Assembly (NCBI GenBank): GCA_014896485.1
Contig: JADBKH010000018.1
Span: forward strand, 1-45,000
Direction: 5' to 3'
From: Bacillota bacterium
Lineage (GTDB): Bacteria; Bacillota; Bacilli; Bu12
Length of the DNA: 45,000 nt
The notes below the pieces were generated by a model. That model saw only the letters and a program-made list of their open reading frames with translations. It did no database searches and was not told the origin of the DNA. Positions 16,698 to 24,788 of the stretch are shown here, one piece after another; position 1 is the first letter of the stretch, and each line of letters begins with the position of its first letter. Made by a program: the position numbers and the translations under genes.

Positions 16698-17348
16698 GTG
16701 CGCTTGCTGCTCGTCCGGCATGGCGAGACGGTGGCCAATGTGGAGGGCCGTTTTCAAGGACAACGGGAGTATCCGCTGACACCTCGTGGTCTTCAACAGG
16801 CTGAAGCGATGCGAAAACGGCTCGAGGCGTTGCCGATCGATCTCGTTTTCAGCTCCGATTTGAGCCGGGCCTTGCAGACGGCACAGGTCATTGTCACCGG
16901 ACGGGCACTTTCGATTACGATCGATCCACGGTTGCGCGAGTATCGTTGGGGAGCCTTTGAAGGCCTGACCCATGCAGGAATCCGTGCCGCCTATCCCGAG
17001 TTGGGTGCGCGGTTGCGCGAAGAATGGGGGAGTTTGCCGATCCCCGGAAAAGAAGATCCGACGGCATTCGTGGAGCGGATCGATGCTTTCCTGCAAGCGC
17101 TTTTGGAAGGCGTTGCACAGGCAGCCACCGTGTTGATCGTCGCCCACGGGCGGTTGCTCAACGGCATGCTGGTACGTCTATTGGGGCTCCTCCCCCAGCG
17201 GCGATGGCCCTTTTCCTGTGAGAACGGAGCATTGACCGTTGTCGATTGGCATTTGGGCAATCAAGCTTGGTTACGCGTCTACAACGAGATTCCACCGGTC
17301 TTACAGCCCGCGCCGTGGGAACGGCGGCGCATGGACCTAGAGGAGTGA
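16698..17348 (+). CDS. Histidine phosphatase family protein (phosphoglycerate mutase-like)
   Basis: A 216-residue branch 1 histidine phosphatase. It begins MRLLLVRHGETVANVEGR, where the His of RHG is the residue that is phosphorylated; QREYPLTPRGLQQAEAM, the SSDLSRALQTA block, REYRWGAFEGL and the second catalytic His in VLIVAHGRLLNGML complete the active site. Such enzymes include CobC, broad phosphatases and GpmB-like proteins. Start GTG, 18 bases after the response regulator, with GGAGAGGAG upstream. It occupies the position where walK would normally be; it has no kinase features, so it does not replace WalK biochemically. The specific substrate is unknown. Confidence 0.85.
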   Translation: MRLLLVRHGETVANVEGRFQGQREYPLTPRGLQQAEAMRKRLEALPIDLVFSSDLSRALQTAQVIVTGRALSITIDPRLREYRWGAFEGLTHAGIRAAYPELGARLREEWGSLPIPGKEDPTAFVERIDAFLQALLEGVAQAATVLIVAHGRLLNGMLVRLLGLLPQRRWPFSCENGALTVVDWHLGNQAWLRVYNEIPPVLQPAPWERRRMDLEE

Positions 17349-17354
17349 GATCCG

Positions 17355-18158
17355 GTGCGCATCGCCACATTGGGTTCAGGGAGCTCCGGCAACGCGACGT
17401 ATGTTGAATCCACTTCTGGCGCCATCCTGTTGGATGCTGGCCTTTCCGCACGCCGGATCACCTTGGGATTAAAAGCGATCGGCCGCAACGTGCGCGATCT
17501 GTCTGCCATCTTTCTGACGCATGAGCATCGCGATCACGCGGCGGGGGTGGCTGTCTTGGCCAAACAGGTCGAAGTCCCCTTCTATGCTACCCCCGGTACT
17601 TGGCAGGCGTTGGGGGAAATTGCGCCCGATCGGCGTTGCGTCGAGCCGGGTGTCTCCCTGCAGCTGGAGGGCATGCGGGTGACGGCCTTCGAGGTGCCAC
17701 ACGATGCCAACCAGCCGGTTGGCTTTACTGTAGCGGCGGAAGGGGAGCGCTTTGCCCTGCTGACCGATCTCGGCTACGTCAGCGACGCCATCATCCGCGC
17801 GGTCCGGGGTTGCCAGGGTTTTCTTTGGGAAGCAAACCACGATCCCCGCTTGCTGCTCAATGGTCCTTATCCATGGACCCTCAAGCAACGCATCCTCGGC
17901 GATCATGGTCATTTGAGCAATCAACAGACGGCAGAGGCGCTTCGCCAAGTCGTCAGTGACGAGACGATGTGGGTGATGTTGGGACACCTTTCGGAGAAAA
18001 ATAATGATCCCAACCAAGCACGCCAGACGGCGAGTGAGGCACTGGTGGCTTCTGGGTGGCAAGCAGATGCGGAGCACCTGCACATTGTGCCGACCCACCA
18101 ACCCTCTGTCCTGTATGCCGTCGGTGCACCCTTGCGGGGATATGCGGATGCAGGGTAA
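17355..18158 (+). CDS. walJ: MBL-fold hydrolase WalJ/YycJ
   Basis: A 267-residue metallo-beta-lactamase-fold protein. The N-terminal signature ATLGSGSSGNATYVES, followed by ILLDAGLSARRI, and the metal site THEHRDHAAGV are typical of WalJ (YycJ), with downstream ligands in LLTDLGYVSD, GDHGHLSN and GHLSEKNN. WalJ is thought to be a nuclease acting in DNA mismatch repair and affecting coordination of division with replication. It starts with GTG six bases after the phosphatase stop, and its end overlaps the glycerate kinase start by 11 bases. Its presence beside a WalR-like regulator and HtrA is the main reason to see this as a wal-type cluster. Confidence 0.88.
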   Translation: MRIATLGSGSSGNATYVESTSGAILLDAGLSARRITLGLKAIGRNVRDLSAIFLTHEHRDHAAGVAVLAKQVEVPFYATPGTWQALGEIAPDRRCVEPGVSLQLEGMRVTAFEVPHDANQPVGFTVAAEGERFALLTDLGYVSDAIIRAVRGCQGFLWEANHDPRLLLNGPYPWTLKQRILGDHGHLSNQQTAEALRQVVSDETMWVMLGHLSEKNNDPNQARQTASEALVASGWQADAEHLHIVPTHQPSVLYAVGAPLRGYADAG

Positions 18159-19353
18159 CTCCCAACAGGCAAAAAGACAGCCGTGGCGAGTGATTGCCGC
18201 ACCCAACGGATTTAAGGGGACCCTTTCGGCCTGGGAAGCAGCGGCCTTTATCGCCCAGGGTGTGCAGCACGCAACGCAAGAGGCGGACGTGATCTGCCTG
18301 CCGGTGGCCGACGGAGGTCAGGAGACGGTCGAAGTGTTGGTGCGCGCCACCGGGGGGCGGTGGCAATCTTGCCGCGTGCACGATGCGCTCGGACGACCAC
18401 GTATGGCCCAGTGGGGAGTGCTTTCCCAGCGCCGGGGTGCTGTCGAGGTGGCCGCTGCCTGTGGGTTGGCCTTGCTTTCCGAAGGGGAACGGGATCCACA
18501 TCGGGCGAGCAGTTTTGGGGCCGGTGAACTGATCGCCCAGGCAGCCAATGCCGGCCTTTCGGAACTGTTCATCGGATTGGGTGGGAGTGCCACCAATGAT
18601 GGTGGTGCAGGCCTGCTGGAAGCGCTGGGTGCACGTTTTTTCGATGCATCTGGCAGGCAACGATCGCCTTTTACAGAGGGGGTCGACGTGCTGGGCGAGG
18701 TGGTGCGCGTCGATTTGCATCCCGTAAAACGGCGTTTGGGTAGCCTTCGACTGACGCTGTGTGATGTCAAGACGCTGTTGTGCGGCGTACAAGGCGCGAG
18801 CGCGTTGTTTGGGCCCCAAAAAGGCGTCGGCCCGCAAGAGGTGGCCGTTTTCGATCGCTGGTTGGCGCAGTGGGGGACTGTCTTGGCACAGGCGTCCAAA
18901 AGGGAGGTGGCGCAGTTGCCTGGTTCGGGCGCAGCAGGGGGATGTGGTGCTGCGCTCGCTGCGGTTGGGGCCACGTTGGCCGACGGGGCTGCGACGGTGC
19001 TGCGGGTGATGGATTTCGATCAAAAGTTGCAGGGAGCGGCGTTGGTGATCACCGGCGAAGGCAGCAGTGATCTGCAAACGCTGCAGGGAAAAGCACCGTG
19101 GGCGGTGGCCCAGGCGGCACAACGCGCGGGCGTCCCCTGTGTCCTGCTGGCAGGTGCACTGCGGCTTTCTGCACAGCAGTGGACCCATGCAGGTTTTTCC
19201 GGTGCCTGGTCGCTTGTGGCAGAACCGCAGTCGCTCTCCGAAGCACTTGCACGCAGCGGAGAGCGGCTTCGCGAGACGGCGTATGCCGTGGCTTTATTCT
19301 ACGCAGCCATCCGAAAGCAGCGGGTGGTCGAGGAGGCAAGGGAAGATGGATGA
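18148..19353 (+). CDS. Glycerate kinase (GlxK/GarK family)
   Basis: A 401-residue kinase that phosphorylates D-glycerate (2-kinase or 3-kinase). Conserved blocks are VIAAPNGFKGTLSAWEAA near the N-terminus, LPVADGGQETVEVL, AAACGLALL, the glycine-rich FIGLGGSATNDGGAGLLEAL, DVKTLLCGVQGASALFGPQK, LPGSGAAGGCGAALAA and the late ITGEGSSDLQTLQGK. The typical PDSFKGT is changed to PNGFKGT. Of the ATG codons at 18142 and 18148 the second is better spaced from GCGGGGA. It overlaps walJ by 11 bases and the HtrA gene by 8 bases, so it is embedded in the cluster. A metabolic kinase here is not part of the classical wal operon. Confidence 0.88.
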   Translation: MQGNSQQAKRQPWRVIAAPNGFKGTLSAWEAAAFIAQGVQHATQEADVICLPVADGGQETVEVLVRATGGRWQSCRVHDALGRPRMAQWGVLSQRRGAVEVAAACGLALLSEGERDPHRASSFGAGELIAQAANAGLSELFIGLGGSATNDGGAGLLEALGARFFDASGRQRSPFTEGVDVLGEVVRVDLHPVKRRLGSLRLTLCDVKTLLCGVQGASALFGPQKGVGPQEVAVFDRWLAQWGTVLAQASKREVAQLPGSGAAGGCGAALAAVGATLADGAATVLRVMDFDQKLQGAALVITGEGSSDLQTLQGKAPWAVAQAAQRAGVPCVLLAGALRLSAQQWTHAGFSGAWSLVAEPQSLSEALARSGERLRETAYAVALFYAAIRKQRVVEEAREDG

Positions 19354-20605
19354 ACAACCGCAGCGTCGCCGGAGCGGAGCGCGCACCGTCGGCTTGATCG
19401 GCATCGGCGTTGCCATTGGGGCAGTCGTCGCGACGCTCATGCTCTCAGGGATGGCCTGGGCCGGATGGGTGGCGTTGGGGCCTTCGACAGGTGCAGGTTC
19501 CAATCCGTCTGTACCGCCGGTTTCGATGACGACCCAACCGGTCAAAGACGGCGGAGTCGTCCGGGTCGATGTGCAGACAGCAATTACCGATGCAGCCAAT
19601 CGGGTGATGCCTGCTGTGGTCGGTGTGATCAACCTGCAGCGCACTTCGTCTGGCAATGGCTTCTCTCTGCCAGGCCCTTGGGGAGAAATTCTGCCTTTTC
19701 CGTTTGGCGGCGGAGGAAACAATGCCAACGGCAATGGATTGCAACAAGTCGGTGCAGGTACGGGCTTTGTCTTTGATCGAAACGGGTATATCGCGACCAA
19801 CGAGCACGTGGTAGAAGGTGCGCAGAAGGTCGTGATCGTCTTGCCTTCGGGAGAGCAGATCGATGCCGAAGTTGTGGGCAGCGATCAGCCCAGTGACTTG
19901 GCCGTGCTGAAGATTCCTGCAAACAAGGTCAAGACGGTAACCCAATGGGGGGATTCGGATGCAGTGAAGGCCGGTGAGCCGGCGATCGCGATCGGCAACC
20001 CCCTGGGACTGCAGTTTCAAGGATCGGTGACAGCTGGTGTTGTCTCTGCTCCCAAGCGGGAGATGACCACGGACCAAGCGAGCGGCTATACCGTCGAGAT
20101 GATCCAAACCGATGCTGCGATCAATTTCGGCAATTCCGGTGGGCCGCTGATCAATGCGGCGGGCAACGTGATCGGCATCAATTCCCAAAAGATCACCGAA
20201 GCTTCTCAAGGGCCCACCGAAGGGCTGGGATTTGCGATCACCAGCGATTTCGCGCGACCTCTGCTGCAACAACTGGTGCAAAACGGGAAGGTCGTCCGGC
20301 CCTTCTTAGGCGTATCGGCAGCACCTGTACCACTCGTCCTCCAAGATTCGCGTTACGCCGATCACTGGCAGTACATCAAGGTGCGGGACGGCGCTTTCGT
20401 CGTCGACGTCTTGCCCAACAGCCCAGCTGCAGCTGCCGGCATCAAGCCCAATGATGTGATTGTCGCGATCGGCGGACAAACGATCGACATGAATCACTCG
20501 CTGCAGGCAGTCTTGTGGCAACATCAGGTCAATGAGAAGGTGGGTGTACGCGTCAATCGCCAGGGGAAGAGCCTTGCATTGACCGTTACGCTGCGTGAGC
20601 GTTGA
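19346..20605 (+). CDS. htrA: HtrA-like membrane-anchored serine protease with PDZ domain
   Basis: A 419-residue DegP/HtrA protease. A short basic N-terminus is followed by one transmembrane helix (about residues 15-40), so the rest is extracytoplasmic. The trypsin-like triad is His154 (TNEHVV), Asp184 (SDLAVLK) and Ser264 (GNSGGPL). A PDZ domain occupies about residues 325-415 (VDVLPNSPAAAAGIKPNDVI). Gly/Asn-rich loop PFPFGGGGNNANGNG precedes the protease core. It degrades misfolded exported proteins in Bacilli, and the walR operon often ends in such a gene (htrC). The start overlaps the glycerate kinase stop. No CtsR or CssR site was seen; expression is probably from the operon. Confidence 0.92.
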   Translation: MDEQPQRRRSGARTVGLIGIGVAIGAVVATLMLSGMAWAGWVALGPSTGAGSNPSVPPVSMTTQPVKDGGVVRVDVQTAITDAANRVMPAVVGVINLQRTSSGNGFSLPGPWGEILPFPFGGGGNNANGNGLQQVGAGTGFVFDRNGYIATNEHVVEGAQKVVIVLPSGEQIDAEVVGSDQPSDLAVLKIPANKVKTVTQWGDSDAVKAGEPAIAIGNPLGLQFQGSVTAGVVSAPKREMTTDQASGYTVEMIQTDAAINFGNSGGPLINAAGNVIGINSQKITEASQGPTEGLGFAITSDFARPLLQQLVQNGKVVRPFLGVSAAPVPLVLQDSRYADHWQYIKVRDGAFVVDVLPNSPAAAAGIKPNDVIVAIGGQTIDMNHSLQAVLWQHQVNEKVGVRVNRQGKSLALTVTLRER

Positions 20606-20635
20606 TCCGCTCGATGAAAAAGGGGGAATACGACC

Positions 20636-21073
20636 ATCCAAGAAGTCTGGATTTATACCGATGGCGCTTGTTCCGGCAACCCCGGGCCAGGGGGATGGGC
20701 GGCCATCGTGCGCTGTGCAGAGGGGGAGCGCGAGCTGTCCGGCGGTGAACCCCGAACGACCAACCAACGCATGGAGCTGACAGCAGCCGTTGTAGCGATG
20801 GAACAGCTCAAGGAACCTGCTCGGGTCCATCTGGTCAGTGATTCCGCCTACTTGGTCAACGCCATTGCACAAAACTGGTTCGCCCGCTGGGAGAAAAATG
20901 GCTGGAAGACGGCCAAGCGCACCCCCGTCGAAAACCGTGACTTGTGGGAACGGCTGCTGACGCAGCTGCGCAGGCACACTGTTTTGGTCGAAAAAGTGGT
21001 GGGACATGCGGGCCATCCAGAAAACGAACGCTGCGATCGCTTGGCGCGGCAGGCCATTCCGCAGCTTAGGTAG
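20636..21073 (+). CDS. rnhA: Ribonuclease HI, probable AUC start codon
   Basis: A 145-residue RNase HI that removes RNA from RNA-DNA hybrids. The frame reads IQEVWIYTDGACSGNPGPGG, then the catalytic carboxylates in YTDGAC, TNQRMELTAAV, LVSDSAYLV and the late ENERCDRLAR; the basic handle KNGWKTAKRTPVENRDLW is intact. The frame has no ATG, GTG or TTG upstream of conserved sequence: it opens after TGA at 20615, and the first normal start is the GTG at 20708, which would delete the first catalytic Asp. ATC at 20636 aligns with the usual family start (MKEVxIYTDG) and is 9 bases after the AAAAAGGGGG ribosome-binding site. An ACG at 20630 is an alternative. Convergent with the PBP gene, two bases apart. 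Confidence 0.88.
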   Translation: MQEVWIYTDGACSGNPGPGGWAAIVRCAEGERELSGGEPRTTNQRMELTAAVVAMEQLKEPARVHLVSDSAYLVNAIAQNWFARWEKNGWKTAKRTPVENRDLWERLLTQLRRHTVLVEKVVGHAGHPENERCDRLARQAIPQLR

Positions 21074-21075
21074 GC

Positions 21076-23370
21076 CTAGCGACCAAACAGGCCGTTCCAC
21101 CAGCGTCCCAAACCCCCCGGTCCGGATCGGGGAGATTGTGGCTGCTGTGCCGTAGGTGGAGAAGCTTCTCCCTGCGGGCCGATCGGCTGCCACGGCCAGT
21201 GAAATCCTTCTGGGTGTAGCTGACAGTAAACGGTCGGGGCGGTCCCTGCCAGGAAGTGCTCGGTATAGTAAACCGGGCAACGGTTGGTGGCGAGTTCGCC
21301 ACTGAGAGGATCGACCACGGCCTGTGTCAGCTGGGCTGGTAAGGAGAAGCTGCTTTGAGAGACAACCGGCACACTGCTGAGGACGTCGGCAAATACGTGC
21401 ATGGCGACGTGCTGCTTGTCTTCAAAAGTGTTTTGTGTCTGATAACTGCCCATCCTTCCGACAAAGACGGCACAGACGAGTTGAGGTGTGTAACCGACCA
21501 TCCATGAACTCCAGTCGGTGCTGCCGGTCTTCCCAGCGACCGGGTACGCGGCAAGTTGCGGGCCAATGGTGGCGGCGGTTCCGCCCCGTGGAGAGGCAGG
21601 ATGATCTGCATCTCCAGGATAGGTGAGCTCTGGGGTACCAGCTGGGCGAAAGACCGACCGCAGCATGTCTGTGGTCAGTGCAGCAACGGCCGGGTCGAGC
21701 TGCTCATGCGCTTGGGGTTGATGCTTGCCTAGCGAAACGCCCTGGGGCGTTTGAACGTCGTCAATGAGATAAGGGCTGACCAGTTGTCCCCCGTTGGCCA
21801 GGACCGCATAGGCGCGGGCCATGGAAAGGGGTGTCAGATCAACACTGCCCAGTGTCAACGTGGGAACCGGGGGCAGGGGTTGGTCCCCAGGGTTTTTGCC
21901 GAGTCCAAAGGTCTGCTGCAGAAAGGCGGCTACTGCTTTCGGCTCGTCGGGCCCGTCTTTGACCATCGATTGCAGAAAGTACGTGTTATCGGAGAAGGCC
22001 AACGCCTGACGGAGGGTGATCGGTCCCAAACCATAACCCCAGGCGTTTTGGAAATGGGTTTCTTGGGGTGCCCATTGCGGCAGTTGAAGGAGGTCTTGGC
22101 TTTCCAAACGGGTCAGCGGTGTTGCACCGTGAGAGAGCAGGTAGGCTGTCACCATCGGCTTCATGGTCGATCCCGGTTGCCGTCCGATCTGGGTCCAGTT
22201 GCGATGATCATAGCGGTAATCGTGTCCGCCGACCATTGCCAAAATGGCGCCGTTGTGGGGGTTGAGGGTGATAACAGCCATCTGCAGATCAGTGCCGTGG
22301 GTCGCACTGTCCTCTGCAACGGCTTTGGGCCACCATGTGGCCACTGCTTTCTCCGCGGCTTTCTGCAGGTTGCTATCGATGGTCGTATAGACCGCCAGGC
22401 CGCCCGCATCGGCTTGCCAAGGATCGAGCGGGTAGCCGCTGGTCGGAGACTGCAGTTCCGCAGAGACCGCGTCAACGACGTACGGCAGATCGAGGGTGGC
22501 AGGTGGCGGGTTCAACGGCGCTGCCGGCTCCTGCAGCGCTTGTTGTTCCTGGGGGAGGGTGATGTACCCGTCGCTGCGCATGCGATCCAAGACGTACTTT
22601 TGGCGCTCTTTGGCCCGGGCAAATCCGGCTGGATCGGCAGGATCGTACAGGGAAGGGGCACGCGGCAATCCGCCCAGGAAGGCGGCTTGTCCCAGGCTGA
22701 GCGAAGCGACATCCCGATGGAAATAGGCTTGTGCGGCTGCCGCTGCGCCGTAGCGCCCGTGGCCGTAGTAGACGGTGTTTAAGTAGTCCTGCAGGATCTC
22801 GTCTTTGGAGAGCTTCAGCTCCAATTGGATGGTTAGCAGCGCCTCACGCAGCTTTCGTCCGACGGTGCGCTGCTGCCCGAGATAGAGGTTTTTGGCCAGC
22901 TGCTGGGTGATCGAGCTACCGCCTTCGACGACACGGCCTGCGCGCAAATCGGTCCACAGTGCACGTGCCAATCCCCTCAGATCAAAACCGTGGTGCTGAT
23001 AAAAATGCCGATCTTCTGCTGCGACCGTCGCCTGACGCAGCGCCGGACTGATTGCAGTCAGCGAGACGATCTCCTGCGTGCCGTCTTCTTGCGCCAAGGT
23101 GGCGATGGGTTGCCCATTGTGGTCATAGAGGCGCGTTGGGTTTAGCGACGGTGCAGGAGGAAGCGGGCTGAGCGCCAAGAAGGCAAAAAGACCCAAAACG
23201 GTTGCTGCACACAGGGCTGCCACCCCGCCGATCACCCAGCCGGGGCGGGGAAAGTGCACCCGCCGGTTGGGTCGGCGCGGGGGAGAGGGCTGGGTCAATG
23301 CAGCCGCTTCTTGACGCAGATTCACTTGTTTTGTATCCTGCATCGGAACGATCCCGTCCTTCTCGCCCAT
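21076..23370 (-). CDS. Class A penicillin-binding protein (bifunctional glycosyltransferase/transpeptidase)
   Basis: A 764-residue peptidoglycan synthase. A basic, Pro-rich cytoplasmic tail is followed by one transmembrane helix (about residues 45-70). The GT51 glycosyltransferase domain shows the catalytic EDRHFYQHHGFD, GGSSITQQLAKNLYL, RKLREALLTIQLE and LNTVYYGHGRYG. The transpeptidase has Ser401 and its Lys in QPGSTMKPM, SDN in ALAFSDNTYF, and KTG in VAGKTGSTDW. The C-terminal 90 residues carry three Cys and a Pro/Gly/Gln-rich tail. It is monocistronic and convergent with rnhA. The ATG at 23370 lies inside an inverted repeat; the ATG at 23343 is an alternative and would not alter any domain. 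Confidence 0.92.
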   Translation of the reverse strand: MGEKDGIVPMQDTKQVNLRQEAAALTQPSPPRRPNRRVHFPRPGWVIGGVAALCAATVLGLFAFLALSPLPPAPSLNPTRLYDHNGQPIATLAQEDGTQEIVSLTAISPALRQATVAAEDRHFYQHHGFDLRGLARALWTDLRAGRVVEGGSSITQQLAKNLYLGQQRTVGRKLREALLTIQLELKLSKDEILQDYLNTVYYGHGRYGAAAAAQAYFHRDVASLSLGQAAFLGGLPRAPSLYDPADPAGFARAKERQKYVLDRMRSDGYITLPQEQQALQEPAAPLNPPPATLDLPYVVDAVSAELQSPTSGYPLDPWQADAGGLAVYTTIDSNLQKAAEKAVATWWPKAVAEDSATHGTDLQMAVITLNPHNGAILAMVGGHDYRYDHRNWTQIGRQPGSTMKPMVTAYLLSHGATPLTRLESQDLLQLPQWAPQETHFQNAWGYGLGPITLRQALAFSDNTYFLQSMVKDGPDEPKAVAAFLQQTFGLGKNPGDQPLPPVPTLTLGSVDLTPLSMARAYAVLANGGQLVSPYLIDDVQTPQGVSLGKHQPQAHEQLDPAVAALTTDMLRSVFRPAGTPELTYPGDADHPASPRGGTAATIGPQLAAYPVAGKTGSTDWSSWMVGYTPQLVCAVFVGRMGSYQTQNTFEDKQHVAMHVFADVLSSVPVVSQSSFSLPAQLTQAVVDPLSGELATNRCPVYYTEHFLAGTAPTVYCQLHPEGFHWPWQPIGPQGEASPPTAQQPQSPRSGPGGLGRWWNGLFGR

Positions 23371-23381
23371 GTTTGGGCGAG
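23362..23381. repeat. Inverted repeat over the PBP start codon
   Basis: CTCGCCCA (23362-23369) and TGGGCGAG (23374-23381) pair perfectly around TGTT. On the minus strand the first ATG of the penicillin-binding protein is within the left arm, so a hairpin in the mRNA would hide that start. It might be an operator, a translational control element, or a sign that the real start is the ATG at 23343. Confidence 0.4.
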
Positions 23382-23398
23382 TTGGTTTGTAACGAAAA

Positions 23399-23407
23399 AG
23401 TATACCA
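23399..23407 (-). promoter_or_regulatory. Extended -10 promoter of the PBP gene
   Basis: On the minus strand TGGTATACT combines a TGn extension with TATACT, about 30 bases upstream of the PBP ATG. No clear -35 is seen at the right distance, which is acceptable for extended -10 promoters. Confidence 0.4.
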
Positions 23408-23454
23408 TACAGGCAATCGGCCTATCCTGTTGGCCGTAAGGAGGATTTGTCCAT

Positions 23455-23943
23455 TTGCTCGAGACGCCAACGCATTATACCTTGGTCGCCGGTCGTGCCG
23501 AAGGTGCAACACCCCTCAATGCCTTTGACAACGCACTGCTCGCTGCCCATGTGGGCAATGTGAATTTGTTACACGTCTCCAGTATTCTTCCGCCACGTTC
23601 ACAGTATGTAGAGCGGTTGACCATCCCGCCGGGCAGCCTGGTTCCTATCGCTTATGCTTCGATCATCGATGATCACCCGGGTGCTCTGATCACGGCGGGC
23701 GTTGCGGTCGGCCTTTCGAAAGATGCGTTTGGTGTCATTATGGAATTTTCCGGACACTGTGACGAAGAGACGGCGCAACAGCAGTTGCGTGCCATGATCG
23801 AAGAGGCATTTAGGGTGCGCAAGATGCCGCTTGCCGATATCCGCTTGATCACGATTGCGCATCGCGTCGAAAGACAGGGTTGTGCCTTTGCGGCCGTCCC
23901 GCTTTGGTATGCCACCGTCGAAGAAGGAGGCAGCGTACGATGA
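23455..23943 (+). CDS. pdaD: Pyruvoyl-dependent arginine decarboxylase
   Basis: A 162-residue proenzyme of the PvlArgDC family; it converts arginine to agmatine using a pyruvoyl group made by self-cleavage. The sequence GNVNLLHVSSILPP carries the cleavage site Ser42-Ser43, so Ser43 would become the pyruvoyl of the larger chain. The later AVGLSKDAFGVIMEFSGHCD with its glutamate and the AVPLWY end are also typical. The start is TTG with AAGGAGGA upstream. Its stop overlaps the ATG of speE (ATGA). Most Bacilli use a PLP-dependent SpeA instead. It is the first gene of a polyamine operon with speE, speB and argS, which confirms the assignment. Confidence 0.9.
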   Translation: MLETPTHYTLVAGRAEGATPLNAFDNALLAAHVGNVNLLHVSSILPPRSQYVERLTIPPGSLVPIAYASIIDDHPGALITAGVAVGLSKDAFGVIMEFSGHCDEETAQQQLRAMIEEAFRVRKMPLADIRLITIAHRVERQGCAFAAVPLWYATVEEGGSVR

Positions 23944-24788
23944 ACCTTTGGTTTACAGAGCGGGAGACACCGTCTGTGGCGCTCTCTGCAGAAGTAGAAC
24001 GGGTCCTCGATCACCATCAGACCGCTTTTCAGGATCTCTCGGTGTTGCAAACCAAGCCGTGGGGAAAACTTTTGATTCTCGACGGTGCCGTCATGGTCAC
24101 CGATCTTGATGAAATGGGCTATCATGAAATGATCGCCCATGTGCCGCTGCTGAGCCATCCGCATCCGGAAAAGGTCTTGGTGATCGGTGGAGGCGACGGC
24201 GGCACGGTGCGGGAAGTGGTCAAGCATGCACAGGTCCGGGAAGTGGTGCTGTGTGAGCTCGATCCGGATGTCGTTGCCGCTTCCCGCACCTATTTTCCAC
24301 AGTTGTCGAGCGGTTTGGATGATCCGCGGGTGCGGATTGTCCACGAGGATGGGGCGGCCTTTGTACGAGCTCAAGCCGGGGCTTTCGATGTCATCCTCGT
24401 CGATTCGACCGATCCCGTGGGGCCGGGCAAGGTCCTCTTCGAGGCAAGCTTTTATGCTTCCGTCAAGGAAGCGTTGAAGGCAGACGGCATGGTCGTCGCA
24501 CAGTCAGAATCTCCCTGGTACACGCCAGAGATCGTCACCGGTTTGGTGGCGGCGATGCGCACGGTCTTTCCAAAGGTGGGTCTGTATACCTCGCAGGTGC
24601 CTACCTATCCTGGGGGATTGTGGACGTTCACCATCGGCTCTCTCGGCCCGGATCCCCGCCAATGCGATCGCCGGCGCGCAGCACAGTTGGAGCATCTGCG
24701 GTACTACACGCCGGCATTGCACGAAGCTGCATTCGTCTTGCCGAACTTTGTACAAGAGTTGGTCCAAAAAGCGGGTGGCAATCTGTGA
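23940..24788 (+). CDS. speE: Spermidine synthase (polyamine aminopropyltransferase)
   Basis: A 282-residue aminopropyltransferase that adds the propylamine group of decarboxylated SAM to putrescine. Signatures are DLSVLQTKPWGKLLILDGA, the substrate loop TDLDEMGYHEM, VLVIGGGDGGTVREV with the nucleotide-binding Asp cluster, CELDPDVV, and the catalytic VDSTDPVGPG followed by SESPWY. The ATG overlaps the pdaD stop, and its own stop overlaps the GTG of speB. No speD (SAM decarboxylase) is in the window. Because agmatine is made and hydrolysed in the same operon, the acceptor could be agmatine rather than putrescine, as in thermophiles that use N1-aminopropylagmatine; the sequence does not settle this. 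Confidence 0.93.
   Translation: MNLWFTERETPSVALSAEVERVLDHHQTAFQDLSVLQTKPWGKLLILDGAVMVTDLDEMGYHEMIAHVPLLSHPHPEKVLVIGGGDGGTVREVVKHAQVREVVLCELDPDVVAASRTYFPQLSSGLDDPRVRIVHEDGAAFVRAQAGAFDVILVDSTDPVGPGKVLFEASFYASVKEALKADGMVVAQSESPWYTPEIVTGLVAAMRTVFPKVGLYTSQVPTYPGGLWTFTIGSLGPDPRQCDRRRAAQLEHLRYYTPALHEAAFVLPNFVQELVQKAGGNL

Noticed and set aside
17953-19188. Minus-strand frame of 411 codons opposite walJ and glycerate kinase
   Set aside because: Composition (Arg, His, Gln, Pro-rich) is that of an antisense shadow, and no ribosome-binding site or family match was seen.
21751-22782. Plus-strand frame of 343 codons opposite the penicillin-binding protein
   Set aside because: Antisense to a gene with complete catalytic motifs; no recognisable domain.
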